Origin: Streptomyces sp. Ru71
GTDB taxonomy: Bacteria; Actinomycetota; Actinomycetes; Streptomycetales; Streptomycetaceae
Assembly (NCBI RefSeq): GCF_002920535.1
Contig: NZ_PQSS01000008.1
Span: 62,001-126,000 of the forward strand
Reading direction: 5' to 3'
DNA length: 64,000 nt
Shown here: positions 38,985 through 47,437 of the stretch, in pieces
How positions within the stretch are numbered: position 1 is the stretch's first letter
Layout of the letters: each line of letters begins with the position of its first letter
Notes under the pieces: model-generated
Database searches by the model: none
What the model was told of the DNA's origin: nothing
The model's input: the letters and a program-made list of their open reading frames with translations, nothing else
Position numbers and translations under genes: made by a program

Positions 38985-39125
38985 ATGACCGCACACACGG
39001 CCACCGCCCACCGCACCCGCACCGGCGGCCCCGGCGAAGACGGCCCGACAATCCTGGAGCACGCGCTGGGCTGGGTGCTCGTCGCCGTCCTCGCGATGCT
39101 CGTCACCCAGCTCGGACTGCTGTGA
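38985..39125 (+). CDS. Small tail-anchored membrane protein
   Basis: 46 residues: a hydrophilic Thr/His-rich N-terminus, EDGPTILEHALG, then one C-terminal membrane helix (WVLVAVLAMLVTQLGLL). ATG 38985 has only a weak GCGAGA ribosome site. The codon use fits Streptomyces genes. Function unknown. The DNA after its stop consists of degenerate tandem repeats leading up to the TetR gene. Confidence 0.6.
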   Translation: MTAHTATAHRTRTGGPGEDGPTILEHALGWVLVAVLAMLVTQLGLL

Positions 39126-39126
39126 T

Positions 39127-39267
39127 CTGAGGGTTCTCCCGCCGGCGCGCGTCGCCGCGACCCCAGGGCCTCCTTGCAGGGCGCGGGGCCCCGGCCCAGG
39201 GCCTCCTCGCACCGCGCGGGCCCACGAGCCTGGGCTTTCTCGCAGCGCGGACTGCCGTGATCCGGGG
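39127..39267. repeat. Degenerate tandem repeats of about 33 bp between the small membrane gene and the TetR gene
   Basis: CCCAGGGCCTCCTTGCAGGG (from 39162), CCCAGGGCCTCCTCGCACCG (from 39195) and CCTGGGCTTTCTCGCAGCG (from 39229) are spaced about 33 bp, with a weaker unit near 39128. The small gene's end, CGGACTGCTGTGATCTGAGG (39113), recurs as CGGACTGCCGTGATCCGGGG (39248). Confidence 0.7.
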
Positions 39268-39292
39268 CACACCCGACCTGCCATACTGCGGC

Positions 39293-39988
39293 ATGCCCGC
39301 CGCCCGCAGGAACCCGGGATCGACCTTGAGCCTCAGCCCTCAGCCCGCTGCCGTCACCGGTCGAAGACCCCGCGGCACGGACCGTTCACTGGCACGGCGT
39401 GCCGAACTGATCGCCATCGGACGCCGGCTGTTCGCCGACATCCCCTACGACGCCCTGTCGATGGACGACATCGCCCGCCAGGCGCATGTCGCCAAGGGGC
39501 TGATCTACTACTACTTCCAGTCCAAGCGCGGCTACTACCTGGCCATCGTCGAGGACTCCGTCGCCGACCTCGTCGCCTTCGCCGCGAGCGGCACTCGGCT
39601 GCCCGCCGTGGACCGGGTGCACCGCACCATCGACGGCTATCTGCGCTACGCCGAGCAGAACCAGGCCGCCTACCGCACCATCGTCAGCGGTGGCGTCGGC
39701 TTCGACACCGAGGTGCACGCGATCCGTGACTCGGTGCGCGAGGCGATCATCGCCACCATCGCCGAGGGCGCCTACGGCCGCACCGACATCTCCCCGGCGG
39801 CCCGGATGGGCCTGCTGACCTGGGTGTGCGGAGTCGAGGGCGCCACCCTCGACTGGATCGACCGGCCCCAGCTGTCCCGCGACACCATGCGCGAGCTCCT
39901 GGTGAAGACGCTCGGCGGAGCCCTGCGCGCGATCGAGGAGATAGACCCGGCCCACCCGGCCCCCGAGCCCGCCCGCCGGGACGGCTGA
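39293..39988 (+). CDS. TetR/AcrR family transcriptional regulator
   Basis: 231 residues. After a 25-residue basic tail the TetR HTH spans about 30-80 (ARRAELIAIGRRLFADIPYD, MDDIARQAHVAKGLIYYYFQ, SKRGYYLAIVED). The C-terminal helices should bind a ligand. ATG 39293. The acyl-CoA dehydrogenase gene follows in the same direction and an imperfect palindrome at 40028-40045 lies between, so acyl-CoA or fatty-acid sensing is plausible but unproven. Confidence 0.87.
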   Translation: MPAARRNPGSTLSLSPQPAAVTGRRPRGTDRSLARRAELIAIGRRLFADIPYDALSMDDIARQAHVAKGLIYYYFQSKRGYYLAIVEDSVADLVAFAASGTRLPAVDRVHRTIDGYLRYAEQNQAAYRTIVSGGVGFDTEVHAIRDSVREAIIATIAEGAYGRTDISPAARMGLLTWVCGVEGATLDWIDRPQLSRDTMRELLVKTLGGALRAIEEIDPAHPAPEPARRDG

Positions 39989-40027
39989 ATGGACCGGACC
40001 AATTTCAGGGTCGTGGATTTTTCTTGA

Positions 40028-40045
40028 AGTAAGCGGTCGTTAACT
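40028..40045. promoter_or_regulatory. Imperfect palindrome upstream of the acyl-CoA dehydrogenase gene
   Basis: AGTAAGCGGTCGTTAACT is self-complementary at 12 of 18 positions and sits in an AT-rich patch 170 bp before the dehydrogenase start. It has the size and form of a TetR operator; the TetR gene just upstream is the natural candidate. Confidence 0.5.
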
Positions 40046-40215
40046 GGTGACGCCGCCCTCCCGATCGGGCATACTCACAGCGCACAGCCGCTGGTCAGCA
40101 GCGCTCCGAGACCCGGAAACGCCCGCCTTCGACCGGCATCCGGAAGACCCCGGCGGAGCCGCCCCACCCAAGGCGCACATCCGCCGATGTGCCCGACAGG
40201 GAGGAGAGCGTCGCC

Positions 40216-41388
40216 ATGCCCGACCGCGCCCCGCAGCCGGTGGACCGTCTACTGCCCACCGAGGAGGCCCGGGATCTGATCTCGCTCGTGCGTGACATAG
40301 CGCAGCGCGAGATCGCCCCGAAGGCGGCCGAGGAGGAGGACGCCGGGCGCTTCCCGCGCGAGGTCTTCTCCCTGCTCTCCGAGTCCGGACTGCTCGGTCT
40401 GCCCTACGACTCCGAGTACGGCGGCGGCGACCAGCCCTACGAGGTCTACCTCCAGGTCCTGGAGGAGCTGGCCGCGGCCCGCCTCACCGTCGGCCTCGGC
40501 GTCAGCGTGCACACCCTGGCCTCCTACGCGCTGGCCACCCACGGCACCAAGCAGCAGCAGGTCGAGCACCTGCCCGCGATGCTCGGCGGCGGGCTGCTCG
40601 GCGCCTACTGCCTGTCCGAGCCGGCCTCCGGTTCGGACGCGGCCTCGCTGCGCACCAGGGCGGTGCGGGACGGCGACGGCTGGGTGATCGACGGCACCAA
40701 GGCCTGGATCACGCACGGCGGGATCGCCGACTTCTACACAGTCATGGCCCGCACCGGCGAGGAGGGCCCGCGCGGGATCACGGCCTTCCTGGTGCCGGGC
40801 GACGCCGAGGGGCTGAGCGCGGCGGCGCCCGAGAAGAAGATGGGCATGAAGGGCTCGCCCACCGCCCAGGTGCACCTCGACGGCGTCCGGGTCGGCGACG
40901 ACCGGCGTCTCGGCGAGGAGGGCCAGGGCTTCGCCATCGCCCTGTCGGCGCTGGACTCCGGGCGCCTGGGCATCGCGGCCTGCGCCATCGGGCTCGCCCA
41001 GGCGGCGCTGGACGAGGCCGTGACGTACGCGACCGAGCGCCGGCAGTTCGGCAAGCCGATCGCCGACTTCCAGGGGCTGCGCTTCATGCTCGCCGACATG
41101 GCGACCCAGATCGAGGCGGGCCGGGCGCTGTACCTGGCGGCGGCCCGGCTGAAGGACGCCGGCCGGCCGTTCGCCAAGCAGGCGGCCATGGCCAAGCTGC
41201 ACTGCACGGACACGGCGATGAAGGTCACCACCGACGCCGTGCAGATACTCGGCGGCTACGGCTACACCGCCGACTTCCCGGCCGAGCGGTTCATGCGCGA
41301 GGCCAAGGTGCTGCAGATCGTCGAGGGCACCAACCAGATCCAGCGGATGGTCATCGCCCGTCATCTCGCGGGCCCCGAGACCCGCTGA
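40216..41388 (+). CDS. Acyl-CoA dehydrogenase
   Basis: 390 residues of standard three-domain architecture. FAD/substrate motifs CLSEPASGSDAASLRT and WITHGG, the RRQFGKPIADFQ signature and the catalytic Glu in LQIVEGTNQIQRM near the C-terminus are all present, as in short/branched-chain enzymes. It introduces the alpha-beta double bond in acyl-CoA. ATG 40216 follows GGGAGGAGAG. The 3' end (GGCCCCGAGACCCGCTGAGC) is repeated imperfectly after the stop. Confidence 0.93.
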   Translation: MPDRAPQPVDRLLPTEEARDLISLVRDIAQREIAPKAAEEEDAGRFPREVFSLLSESGLLGLPYDSEYGGGDQPYEVYLQVLEELAAARLTVGLGVSVHTLASYALATHGTKQQQVEHLPAMLGGGLLGAYCLSEPASGSDAASLRTRAVRDGDGWVIDGTKAWITHGGIADFYTVMARTGEEGPRGITAFLVPGDAEGLSAAAPEKKMGMKGSPTAQVHLDGVRVGDDRRLGEEGQGFAIALSALDSGRLGIAACAIGLAQAALDEAVTYATERRQFGKPIADFQGLRFMLADMATQIEAGRALYLAAARLKDAGRPFAKQAAMAKLHCTDTAMKVTTDAVQILGGYGYTADFPAERFMREAKVLQIVEGTNQIQRMVIARHLAGPETR

Positions 41389-41695
41389 GCCCTGATTCGC
41401 CCGGGCCCCAGGAGCCGCCTGTCTCACCCGGGCCCCGGGACCCGCTCGGCCCCTGCTCGCCCGGTCCGCGCAACCCGCCGAACTGGCCCGGCCGCACCAG
41501 CGGGGCCGCCAGCCTGACCCACTCCGGGTCGTGGCGGCCCGGCAGGGTGCGGCCGCCCTCCGCCCACACCCGCAGCACCGCGCGGTAGATGGGCGGGTCG
41601 GGCTGCTGCGGCGGCGGCAGCGGAAGCGATTCTGCGGGCGGCGGCGGTACGAAGCGGTCGTGCTGACGCCCGATCGTCGCGGAGGAGGGAGTCAT
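41351..41695 (-). CDS. Small Pro-rich protein with a repeat tail, unknown function
   Basis: 114 residues. The first 75 (MTPSSATIGRQHDRFVPPPP through YRAVLRVWAEGGRTLPGRHDPEWVRLAAPLV) look conserved-type: Pro-rich, then a small helical domain with WVRLAAPLV. The last 40 are Gly/Ser/Pro/Glu repeats (RGPGEQGPSGS, RGPGETGGS, WGPGESGLSGS) created by the degenerate DNA repeats that also form the 3' end of the dehydrogenase gene, which it overlaps by 38 bp. ATG 41695 follows GGAGGAGGGA on the minus strand. Not recognised functionally. Confidence 0.65.
   Translation of the reverse strand: MTPSSATIGRQHDRFVPPPPAESLPLPPPQQPDPPIYRAVLRVWAEGGRTLPGRHDPEWVRLAAPLVRPGQFGGLRGPGEQGPSGSRGPGETGGSWGPGESGLSGSRGPRDDGR
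41368..41480. repeat. Degenerate repeats of the acyl-CoA dehydrogenase 3' end
   Basis: GCGGGCCCCGAGACCCGCTG (41368), CCGGGCCCCAGGAGCCGCCT (41401), CCGGGCCCCGGGACCCGCTC (41428) and CCGGTCCGCGCAACCCGCCG (41461) line up at spacings of 27-33 bp. The first lies in the dehydrogenase gene and spans its stop; the rest follow it. Confidence 0.75.
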
Positions 41696-41883
41696 ACCCG
41701 GGCCAACGCCGCGACGGTCCGCCAGGTCACCGGCCCGCGGAATCGGGCGTGCGTTCAGGCCGTGCGCCTGCGGCCCCCGGCCGGCTGTGGTGGGCTCTCC
41801 GGTACCGCGGGGTGCCGTCGCCCGTCTGGACCCCCCGGCCGTATCTGACGTACCGTCAAATCCCTTGTCCTGGGAGGTGCGTC

Positions 41884-42999
41884 ATGCCCGACGACCGTCC
41901 GGTGCCGCTCGACGAGTACCCGGTGCACCAGGTGCCGCTGTCGATGCGGCACGTCGCGACCGGCGACCGCAACGCCTACGACCGCTGCATCTTCCACGTC
42001 CTCGACCACGAGGGCCGCGCCCTGCTGATCGCCGGGCTCGGCGTCTACCCCAACCTGGGCGTGATCGACGCCTACGCCACGCTGCGCACCGGCGACGTGC
42101 TGCACGCCGTGCGGGCCAGTGACGCTCTCGGCGAGGACCGCATGCGGCTCGCCGTCGGCCCCCTGCGCATCGAGGTCGCCGAACCCCTCCGGCGGTTCCG
42201 CCTGACCTGCGCTCACCCGTCACTGTCGTACGACCTGACCTGGACCGGTGACTTCCCCGCGCTGTGGGAGCCGCGGCACGAGCAGCGCCGGGGCGGACGG
42301 CTCATCCTCGAAGGGCGCCGGTTCGTCCAGGCCGGCGGGGTGGAGGGCGTGATCCGGGCGGCAGGGGAGGAGTTCCGGGTCACGGCGGGGGAGTGGACCG
42401 GCACGCGGGACCGCAGCTGGGGGGTGCGGCCGGTGCCCGGCGAGGACGGCGGGCGCCTCGCGCAGGACCACCCCACCGAGGGGTTCCACTGGATCTGGAG
42501 CCCGGCCCGCTTCGACGACCGCTTCCTGATGGTCATCACCCAGGAGGACGCCGACGGATACCGCTCCCTCAACGACGCCACCCTGGTCCGCCCCGGCCGG
42601 CGCGACCGCCAACTCGGCTGGCCCCAGGCCGAGATCACCTACCGGCCCGGCACCCGCGACCCCGACCGGGCCGTTCTCCACCTGGGCGACCCGCGCAAAC
42701 CGCTGGAGTGCGAGGTGGAGATCCTCACCTCCTCGCCGCTCGCGCTCGGCGCCGGCTACCCGCCCGCCGACGACTGGCAGCACGGCACCTGGCGCGGCCC
42801 TGGCTGGAGCGACGCCCGCACCTACGACCTCACCCGCCCGCACCCCCTGGCCGCCTACGGCGTCACCGACCACGCCGCCCGCTTCCGGTTTGAGGGGCGC
42901 ATCGGGTACGGCATCTTCGAGCACGGCTGCTTCGGCCGGCACGACCCGAGCGGGTTCACCGGCTTCGACTCCGTCGCCGCACAGGGGGGCCGGCCATGA
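41884..42999 (+). CDS. AttH/CrtC-like (lipocalin-type) protein, unknown function
   Basis: 371 residues, almost all beta strand. The pattern RDRSWGVRPVPGE, HPTEGFHWIWSPARFDD and the repeated long strands suggest the double-lipocalin fold of AttH/CrtC-type proteins, but I do not assign an activity. ATG 41884 follows GGGAGGTG. It overlaps the phosphotransferase gene by ATGA, so the two products probably work together. Confidence 0.7.
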   Translation: MPDDRPVPLDEYPVHQVPLSMRHVATGDRNAYDRCIFHVLDHEGRALLIAGLGVYPNLGVIDAYATLRTGDVLHAVRASDALGEDRMRLAVGPLRIEVAEPLRRFRLTCAHPSLSYDLTWTGDFPALWEPRHEQRRGGRLILEGRRFVQAGGVEGVIRAAGEEFRVTAGEWTGTRDRSWGVRPVPGEDGGRLAQDHPTEGFHWIWSPARFDDRFLMVITQEDADGYRSLNDATLVRPGRRDRQLGWPQAEITYRPGTRDPDRAVLHLGDPRKPLECEVEILTSSPLALGAGYPPADDWQHGTWRGPGWSDARTYDLTRPHPLAAYGVTDHAARFRFEGRIGYGIFEHGCFGRHDPSGFTGFDSVAAQGGRP

Positions 43000-44087
43000 G
43001 CACGGCACCCCGGCCCCGCACCACCACCCGCGACCCGCAGGCGATCGCCCGGCGGCTGTCCGCCTGGCTCGCCACCCGGCTGCCCGGCGCACGGGCGGTC
43101 GACGTCACCCTGCCCGCCGCCAACGGCATGTCCAGCGAGACCCTGCTCTTCGAGATCGAACACCCCGAACCCCCGTGCCGCACCTGCGTGGTGCGGCTGG
43201 CGGCGGACCCGGCGGCCTACACCGTCTTCCCGGAGTACGACATGGCCCGCCAGTTCCGCACATTGCGCGTGGTGGCCGACCACACGGACGTGCCCGTGCC
43301 CCGGGTGCTGTGGCTGGAGGAGGACCCCGAACCGCTCGGGGCGCCGTTCTTCGTCATGGAGCGCGTCGCGGGCCGGGTCCCGCCCGACGTCATGCCGTAC
43401 ACCTACCCCGGCAACTGGCTGCACGCCGCGACGGACGCCGAACGCGAGCGGCTGGAGGCCGCGACCGTCGGCGTCCTGGCCCGGCTGCACGACCAAGTCC
43501 CCGTGACTCAGGCCGAGTTCCTCGCACCGCCCGGCGACGGGGACATGCTGGACCGCCATGTCGACGCCCAACGCGCCTACTACGACTGGGTGGTGGACGG
43601 CCTGCCCCGCTCACCCCTCATCGAGGACGCCTTCGCCCGGCTCGCCGAGCTGTGGCCGAAGGAGCCCGGCACGCCCGTGCTCACCTGGGGCGACGCCCGC
43701 ATCGGCAACATCGTCTACGACGGGTTCGAGCCCGCCGCCGTACTCGACTGGGAGATGGCGGCCCTCGCCCCGCGCGAGGTCGACCTGGGCTGGACCATCT
43801 ACCTGCACCGCTTCTTCCAGGACCTGACCGTCGCCTCCGGGCAGGTGGGACTGCCGGAGTTCCTGCGGCGCGACCGGGTGGTGGCGCGCTATGCCGGCCT
43901 CACCGGCCACACGCCACGGGACCTGGAGTTCCACACCCTCTACGCGGCCCTGCGGCACGCGATCGTGATGCTGCGCATCGCGTACCGGCAGATCCACTTC
44001 GGTGAGCGGTCCCTGCCCCCGGATCCGGACACACTGATCCTGCACCACGGCAGTCTCAGGGCCATGGTGCAGGGCAGTTACCGCTGA
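42996..44087 (+). CDS. APH-type phosphotransferase family protein
   Basis: 363 residues with the kinase-like APH fold: N-lobe SSETLLFEIEHP and VRLAADPAAY, a hinge FFVMERVAGRVPPD, the catalytic loop LTWGDARIGNIVYDG (Asp as base; the usual HGD is WGD) and the metal-binding VLDWEMAALAPREVDLGW. The family phosphorylates small hydroxylated molecules. ACAD10/11-type proteins and the Pseudomonas LvaA system use such a kinase with an acyl-CoA dehydrogenase to handle 4-hydroxyacids. An acyl-CoA dehydrogenase lies 1.6 kb upstream. Substrate not shown. Confidence 0.83.
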   Translation: MSTAPRPRTTTRDPQAIARRLSAWLATRLPGARAVDVTLPAANGMSSETLLFEIEHPEPPCRTCVVRLAADPAAYTVFPEYDMARQFRTLRVVADHTDVPVPRVLWLEEDPEPLGAPFFVMERVAGRVPPDVMPYTYPGNWLHAATDAERERLEAATVGVLARLHDQVPVTQAEFLAPPGDGDMLDRHVDAQRAYYDWVVDGLPRSPLIEDAFARLAELWPKEPGTPVLTWGDARIGNIVYDGFEPAAVLDWEMAALAPREVDLGWTIYLHRFFQDLTVASGQVGLPEFLRRDRVVARYAGLTGHTPRDLEFHTLYAALRHAIVMLRIAYRQIHFGERSLPPDPDTLILHHGSLRAMVQGSYR

Positions 44088-44088
44088 T

Positions 44089-44532
44089 TCAGGCGGCCTG
44101 GGGGCGGCGCATCGCCGGCACCCGCATCGGGCGCGAGCCCGGGCCGCCGACGTGCGAGAACGGCTGCGTCCGCCAGTCGAGTCCCTGAGGGAGCGTCAAC
44201 AGCAGGGCGGTGTCCTGCTCCTGGGGCGCGAACGTCTCGTCCGCGGGCCGGGCGTCCGAGGCCCGGCGACCCGTACCGGCACACACCGTGAGCCCGAACG
44301 GGTTCCACGGCGAGGCGCACAGCGCGTGCTCCGGCAGGACCTCCTCGTCCGCCAGCAGGGCGATGGGCTGCGCGCAGTCCGGGCAGATCACCCGGTACAT
44401 CTCGAAGGTGTCGTAGGCGTCGAACTCCTCGCCGTCGTCGTAGGCGTCGGGTTCGACGCCCTCCGGCTCGGGCTCGACGACCGGCTGCTGCCGCTTGGGC
44501 ATGGAGCGACCTGGGCGCTTAAGACTCTGCAT
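44089..44532 (-). CDS. Hypothetical protein with CxxC motifs
   Basis: 147 residues from ATG 44532, preceded by GGGGGAGA. An acidic N-terminal stretch (EPEPEGVEPDAYDDGEEFDAYD) is followed by VICPDCAQPIALL and LCASPWNPFGLTVCAG, four cysteines that could hold a zinc ion. The C-terminus is basic and Pro-rich. No family recognised. It converges tightly with the phosphotransferase gene (1 bp apart) and diverges from an Lrp regulator. Confidence 0.72.
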   Translation of the reverse strand: MQSLKRPGRSMPKRQQPVVEPEPEGVEPDAYDDGEEFDAYDTFEMYRVICPDCAQPIALLADEEVLPEHALCASPWNPFGLTVCAGTGRRASDARPADETFAPQEQDTALLLTLPQGLDWRTQPFSHVGGPGSRPMRVPAMRRPQAA

Positions 44533-44799
44533 GGGATTCTCCCCCTCGGGCTGGGCCGTGAAGGCGCTGCGGCCTCGACCACAGCAAGCACTTCCCGCCC
44601 GCTCTCGCGGGTAATCACGAGGACATCACGGAGACCGTTCGAAACGTGTGGTGTTCGTCACATGCCGTACGCAGGTGCCCGCCGGGGGCCGCGGTTGGCC
44701 CGGATGGCCCAGCCGCGGCCGGCGGGGAGGTCACGAACCGGGCATGACCTGGGCCGGGAGGTATCCGAGGAGATCACCCGCCCTGTAGGTTTCTGCGCC

Positions 44800-45240
44800 A
44801 TGGAGGAGCTGGACCGTCAGATCGTGCAGCTGCTCGTCAAGGACGGGCGGATGAGCTACACCGACCTGGGCAAGGCCACGGGCCTGTCCACGTCGGCCGT
44901 GCACCAGCGGGTGCGCCGGCTGGAGCAGCGTGGCGTCATCCGCGGCTACGCGGCCGTCGTCGACCCCGAGGCGGTGGGGCTGCCGATGACCGCGTTCATC
45001 TCGGTCAAGCCCTTCGACCCCAGCGCGCCCGACGACATCGCGGACCGGCTGGCCGGCGTGCCCGAGATCGAGGCCTGCCACAGCGTCGCCGGCGACGAGA
45101 ACTACATCCTCAAGGTGCGCGTGGCCACGCCGCACGAACTGGAGGAGCTGCTCGCCCGGGTCCGGTCGCTGGCCGGCGTGTCCACCCGGACCACGGTGGT
45201 GCTGTCCACGCCGTACGAGGCACGGCCGCCGCGCATCTGA
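44800..45240 (+). CDS. Lrp/AsnC family transcriptional regulator
   Basis: 146 residues: AsnC-type HTH (EELDRQIVQLLVKDGRMSY, then STSAVHQRVRRLEQRG) and RAM domain (EACHSVAGDENYILKVRV). ATG 44800 is the conserved start, with only a weak ribosome site. An amidohydrolase gene starts 48 bp downstream in the same direction and may be its target. It stands back to back with the CxxC hypothetical protein across a 267-bp spacer. Confidence 0.87.
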   Translation: MEELDRQIVQLLVKDGRMSYTDLGKATGLSTSAVHQRVRRLEQRGVIRGYAAVVDPEAVGLPMTAFISVKPFDPSAPDDIADRLAGVPEIEACHSVAGDENYILKVRVATPHELEELLARVRSLAGVSTRTTVVLSTPYEARPPRI

Positions 45241-45288
45241 CCCCACCTGGGTGCGAAGCGGCCCGGGCCAGGCGCGAGACTGTTCCCC

Positions 45289-46890
45289 ATGAGTGAGCGC
45301 ACCCCCGACCCGAAGACCGTCCTGCTCCGCCGCGGCGAGGTCCACAGCCCCGCCGACCCCTTCGCCACCGCCATGGTCGTCGAACGCGGCCAGGTCGCCT
45401 GGGTCGGCTCCGAGGGCGCGGCCGACGCCTTCGCGGACGGCGTCGACGAGGTGATAGACCTCGACGGCGCGCTGGTCACCCCCGCGTTCACCGACGCGCA
45501 TGTGCACACCACGGCCACCGGTCTCGCGCTCACCGGCCTCGACCTGTCCGACGCGCCCTCGCTGGCGGCCGCCCTGACCGCCGTACGGGAGTTCGCCGCG
45601 GCCCGCCCGCACGACCGGGTGCTGCTCGGGCACGGCTGGGACGCCGCCCGCTGGACCGACGGCCGCCCGCCCACGCGCGCGGAGCTGGACGAGGCGACCG
45701 GCGGGCGCCCGCTGTACCTGTCCCGGATCGACGTCCACTCGGCGGTCGTCACCACCGCCCTGCTGGAGCTGACCCCCCGCCTCGGCGTCGTGGACGGGCC
45801 GCTGACCGCCGACGCCCACCACGCCGTACGCGCCACCGCCTTCGGCGCGATCACGCCCGGGCAGCGCACCGAGGCCCAGCGCGCGGCCCTCGCCCACGCC
45901 GCCTCCCTCGGCATCGGCTCCGTCCACGAGTGCGGCGGCCCGGAGATCTCCTCCGAGGACGACTTCACGGGCCTGCTGCGGCTCGCCGCCGAGGAGCCGG
46001 GCCCGCGGGTCGTCGGCTACTGGGCGGAGGCGGACGTCGTCAAGGCGCGGGAACTGGGCGCGATCGGCGCCGCCGGGGACCTCTTCGTCGACGGGGCGCT
46101 CGGCTCGCACACCGCGTGCCTGCACGAGCCGTACGCCGACGCCGCCCACACCGGCACCGCCTACCTCGACGCCGACGCGGTCGCCGCCCATGTCGTCGCC
46201 TGCACCGAGGCGGGCCTCCAGGCGGGCTTCCACGCCATCGGGGACGCCGCCGTGGCCGCCGTGGTCGAGGGCGTGCGCGCCGCCGCGGAGAAGGTCGGCC
46301 TGGCCCGTGTGCGCGCCGCGCGCCACCGCGTGGAGCACGCCGAGATGCTCACCCCGGAGAGCATCGCCGCCTTCGCCGAGCTGGGCCTGACCGCCTCCGT
46401 GCAGCCGGCCTTCGACGCGCTGTGGGGCGGCGAGGACGGCATGTACGCCGAGCGGCTGGGCGCTGAGCGGGCGCGGACGCTGAACCCCTTCGCCGCCCTG
46501 CTGCGCGCCGGCGTGCCGCTGGCGTTCGGCTCCGACAGCCCGGTCACCCCGCTCGACCCGTGGGGCACGGTCCGCGCCGCCGCCTTCCATCGCACCCCGG
46601 AGCACCGCGTCTCCGTCCGCGCCGCCTTCACCGCCCACACCCGCGGCGGCTGGCGTGCCGTCGGACGCGACGACGCGGGCGTGCTGGTGCCGGGAGCGCC
46701 CGCGGACTACGCCGTGTGGCGCACCGGCGCCCTCGTCGTTCAGGCCCCCGACGACCGCGTCGCCCGCTGGTCCACCGACCCGCGCTCCGGCACCCCGGGT
46801 CTGCCCGACCTCACACCGGGCCGCGACCTGCCGGTCTGCCTGCGCACGGTGGTTGGCGGCCGCACGGTGTACCTGCGGCCGGACGCGTAG
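45289..46890 (+). CDS. Amidohydrolase family 3 protein
   Basis: 533 residues with the metal-site FTDAHVHTT in the N-terminal part, then LFVDGALGSHTACL, HAIGDAAVAAVVEGV, RHRVEHAEML and FGSDSPVTPLDPW, matching the YtcJ/AepA-like branch of amidohydrolases. It should hydrolyse an amide or imide bond of an unknown compound, using one or two metal ions. ATG 45289. It is followed 15 bp after the stop by a 13-bp-stem terminator. Confidence 0.87.
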   Translation: MSERTPDPKTVLLRRGEVHSPADPFATAMVVERGQVAWVGSEGAADAFADGVDEVIDLDGALVTPAFTDAHVHTTATGLALTGLDLSDAPSLAAALTAVREFAAARPHDRVLLGHGWDAARWTDGRPPTRAELDEATGGRPLYLSRIDVHSAVVTTALLELTPRLGVVDGPLTADAHHAVRATAFGAITPGQRTEAQRAALAHAASLGIGSVHECGGPEISSEDDFTGLLRLAAEEPGPRVVGYWAEADVVKARELGAIGAAGDLFVDGALGSHTACLHEPYADAAHTGTAYLDADAVAAHVVACTEAGLQAGFHAIGDAAVAAVVEGVRAAAEKVGLARVRAARHRVEHAEMLTPESIAAFAELGLTASVQPAFDALWGGEDGMYAERLGAERARTLNPFAALLRAGVPLAFGSDSPVTPLDPWGTVRAAAFHRTPEHRVSVRAAFTAHTRGGWRAVGRDDAGVLVPGAPADYAVWRTGALVVQAPDDRVARWSTDPRSGTPGLPDLTPGRDLPVCLRTVVGGRTVYLRPDA

Positions 46891-47437
46891 GGCCGGGCGA
46901 GTGATCCGGGGCGGCCGGCCGGCGGACCGGGGTCCTCGACCGGCCGCCCCGGACCCTGGGCTGACCTGCGCGTTGAGGCCGTCGCCGCAGGTCGAACGGC
47001 TGTTGACAGGCGGCGCACCGGGGCCGGTAGGTTCGGCGGAGTCCACCACCGGACGCCCGGAGCGGGGAACGTTCAGGCACTCGACGCAGCGCCGCTGGGT
47101 CAGGGACGGAGCACCGGATCGGGGCACCGCCACTGGGAGCCAGGCTCAGCGCGGCGCCGACGAGGGAACGTTCAGGCGCCCCGGGGAGGTGTGACCCGGG
47201 TGGGGCCCGGGTGCTCAGTAGACAACGGCTCTCGGTCGATCCGCAGCCGGCGGATCCCAGGCCGGCCCGAAGGGCACCGGGCCCCCATCCGCCGCACACG
47301 CGCGTGCGGACGAGCCGAAAACCATATCTCCTACCCCGTGTTTCCCTTTTGGACACCACCTTACGTACGTCCTGTCACGTCATCGCAGGCCGCGGCCACT
47401 ATGGTGGTCCTCTGCGTACGGACATGAAGGGGCAGCA
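46891..47437. other. 547-bp gene-free region upstream of ppm1
   Basis: After the terminator no coding frame of Streptomyces type is seen. GGGAACGTTCAGGC occurs twice, at 47065-47078 and 47164-47177, 99 bp apart, each holding the palindrome GAACGTTC. An AT-richer stretch at 47320-47420, just before ppm1, is the likely promoter area, but I cannot name boxes with confidence. Confidence 0.55.
46906..46952 (+). terminator. Terminator after the amidohydrolase gene
   Basis: CCGGGGCGGCCGG (46906-46918) and CCGGCCGCCCCGG (46940-46952) are perfect 13-bp arms around a 21-nt loop. Confidence 0.7.

Noticed and set aside
44800..46890. Biosynthetic gene cluster or catabolic island around the Lrp-amidohydrolase genes
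   Set aside because: Only two genes, with no assembly-line, transporter or further catabolic enzyme beside them, and ordinary base composition.
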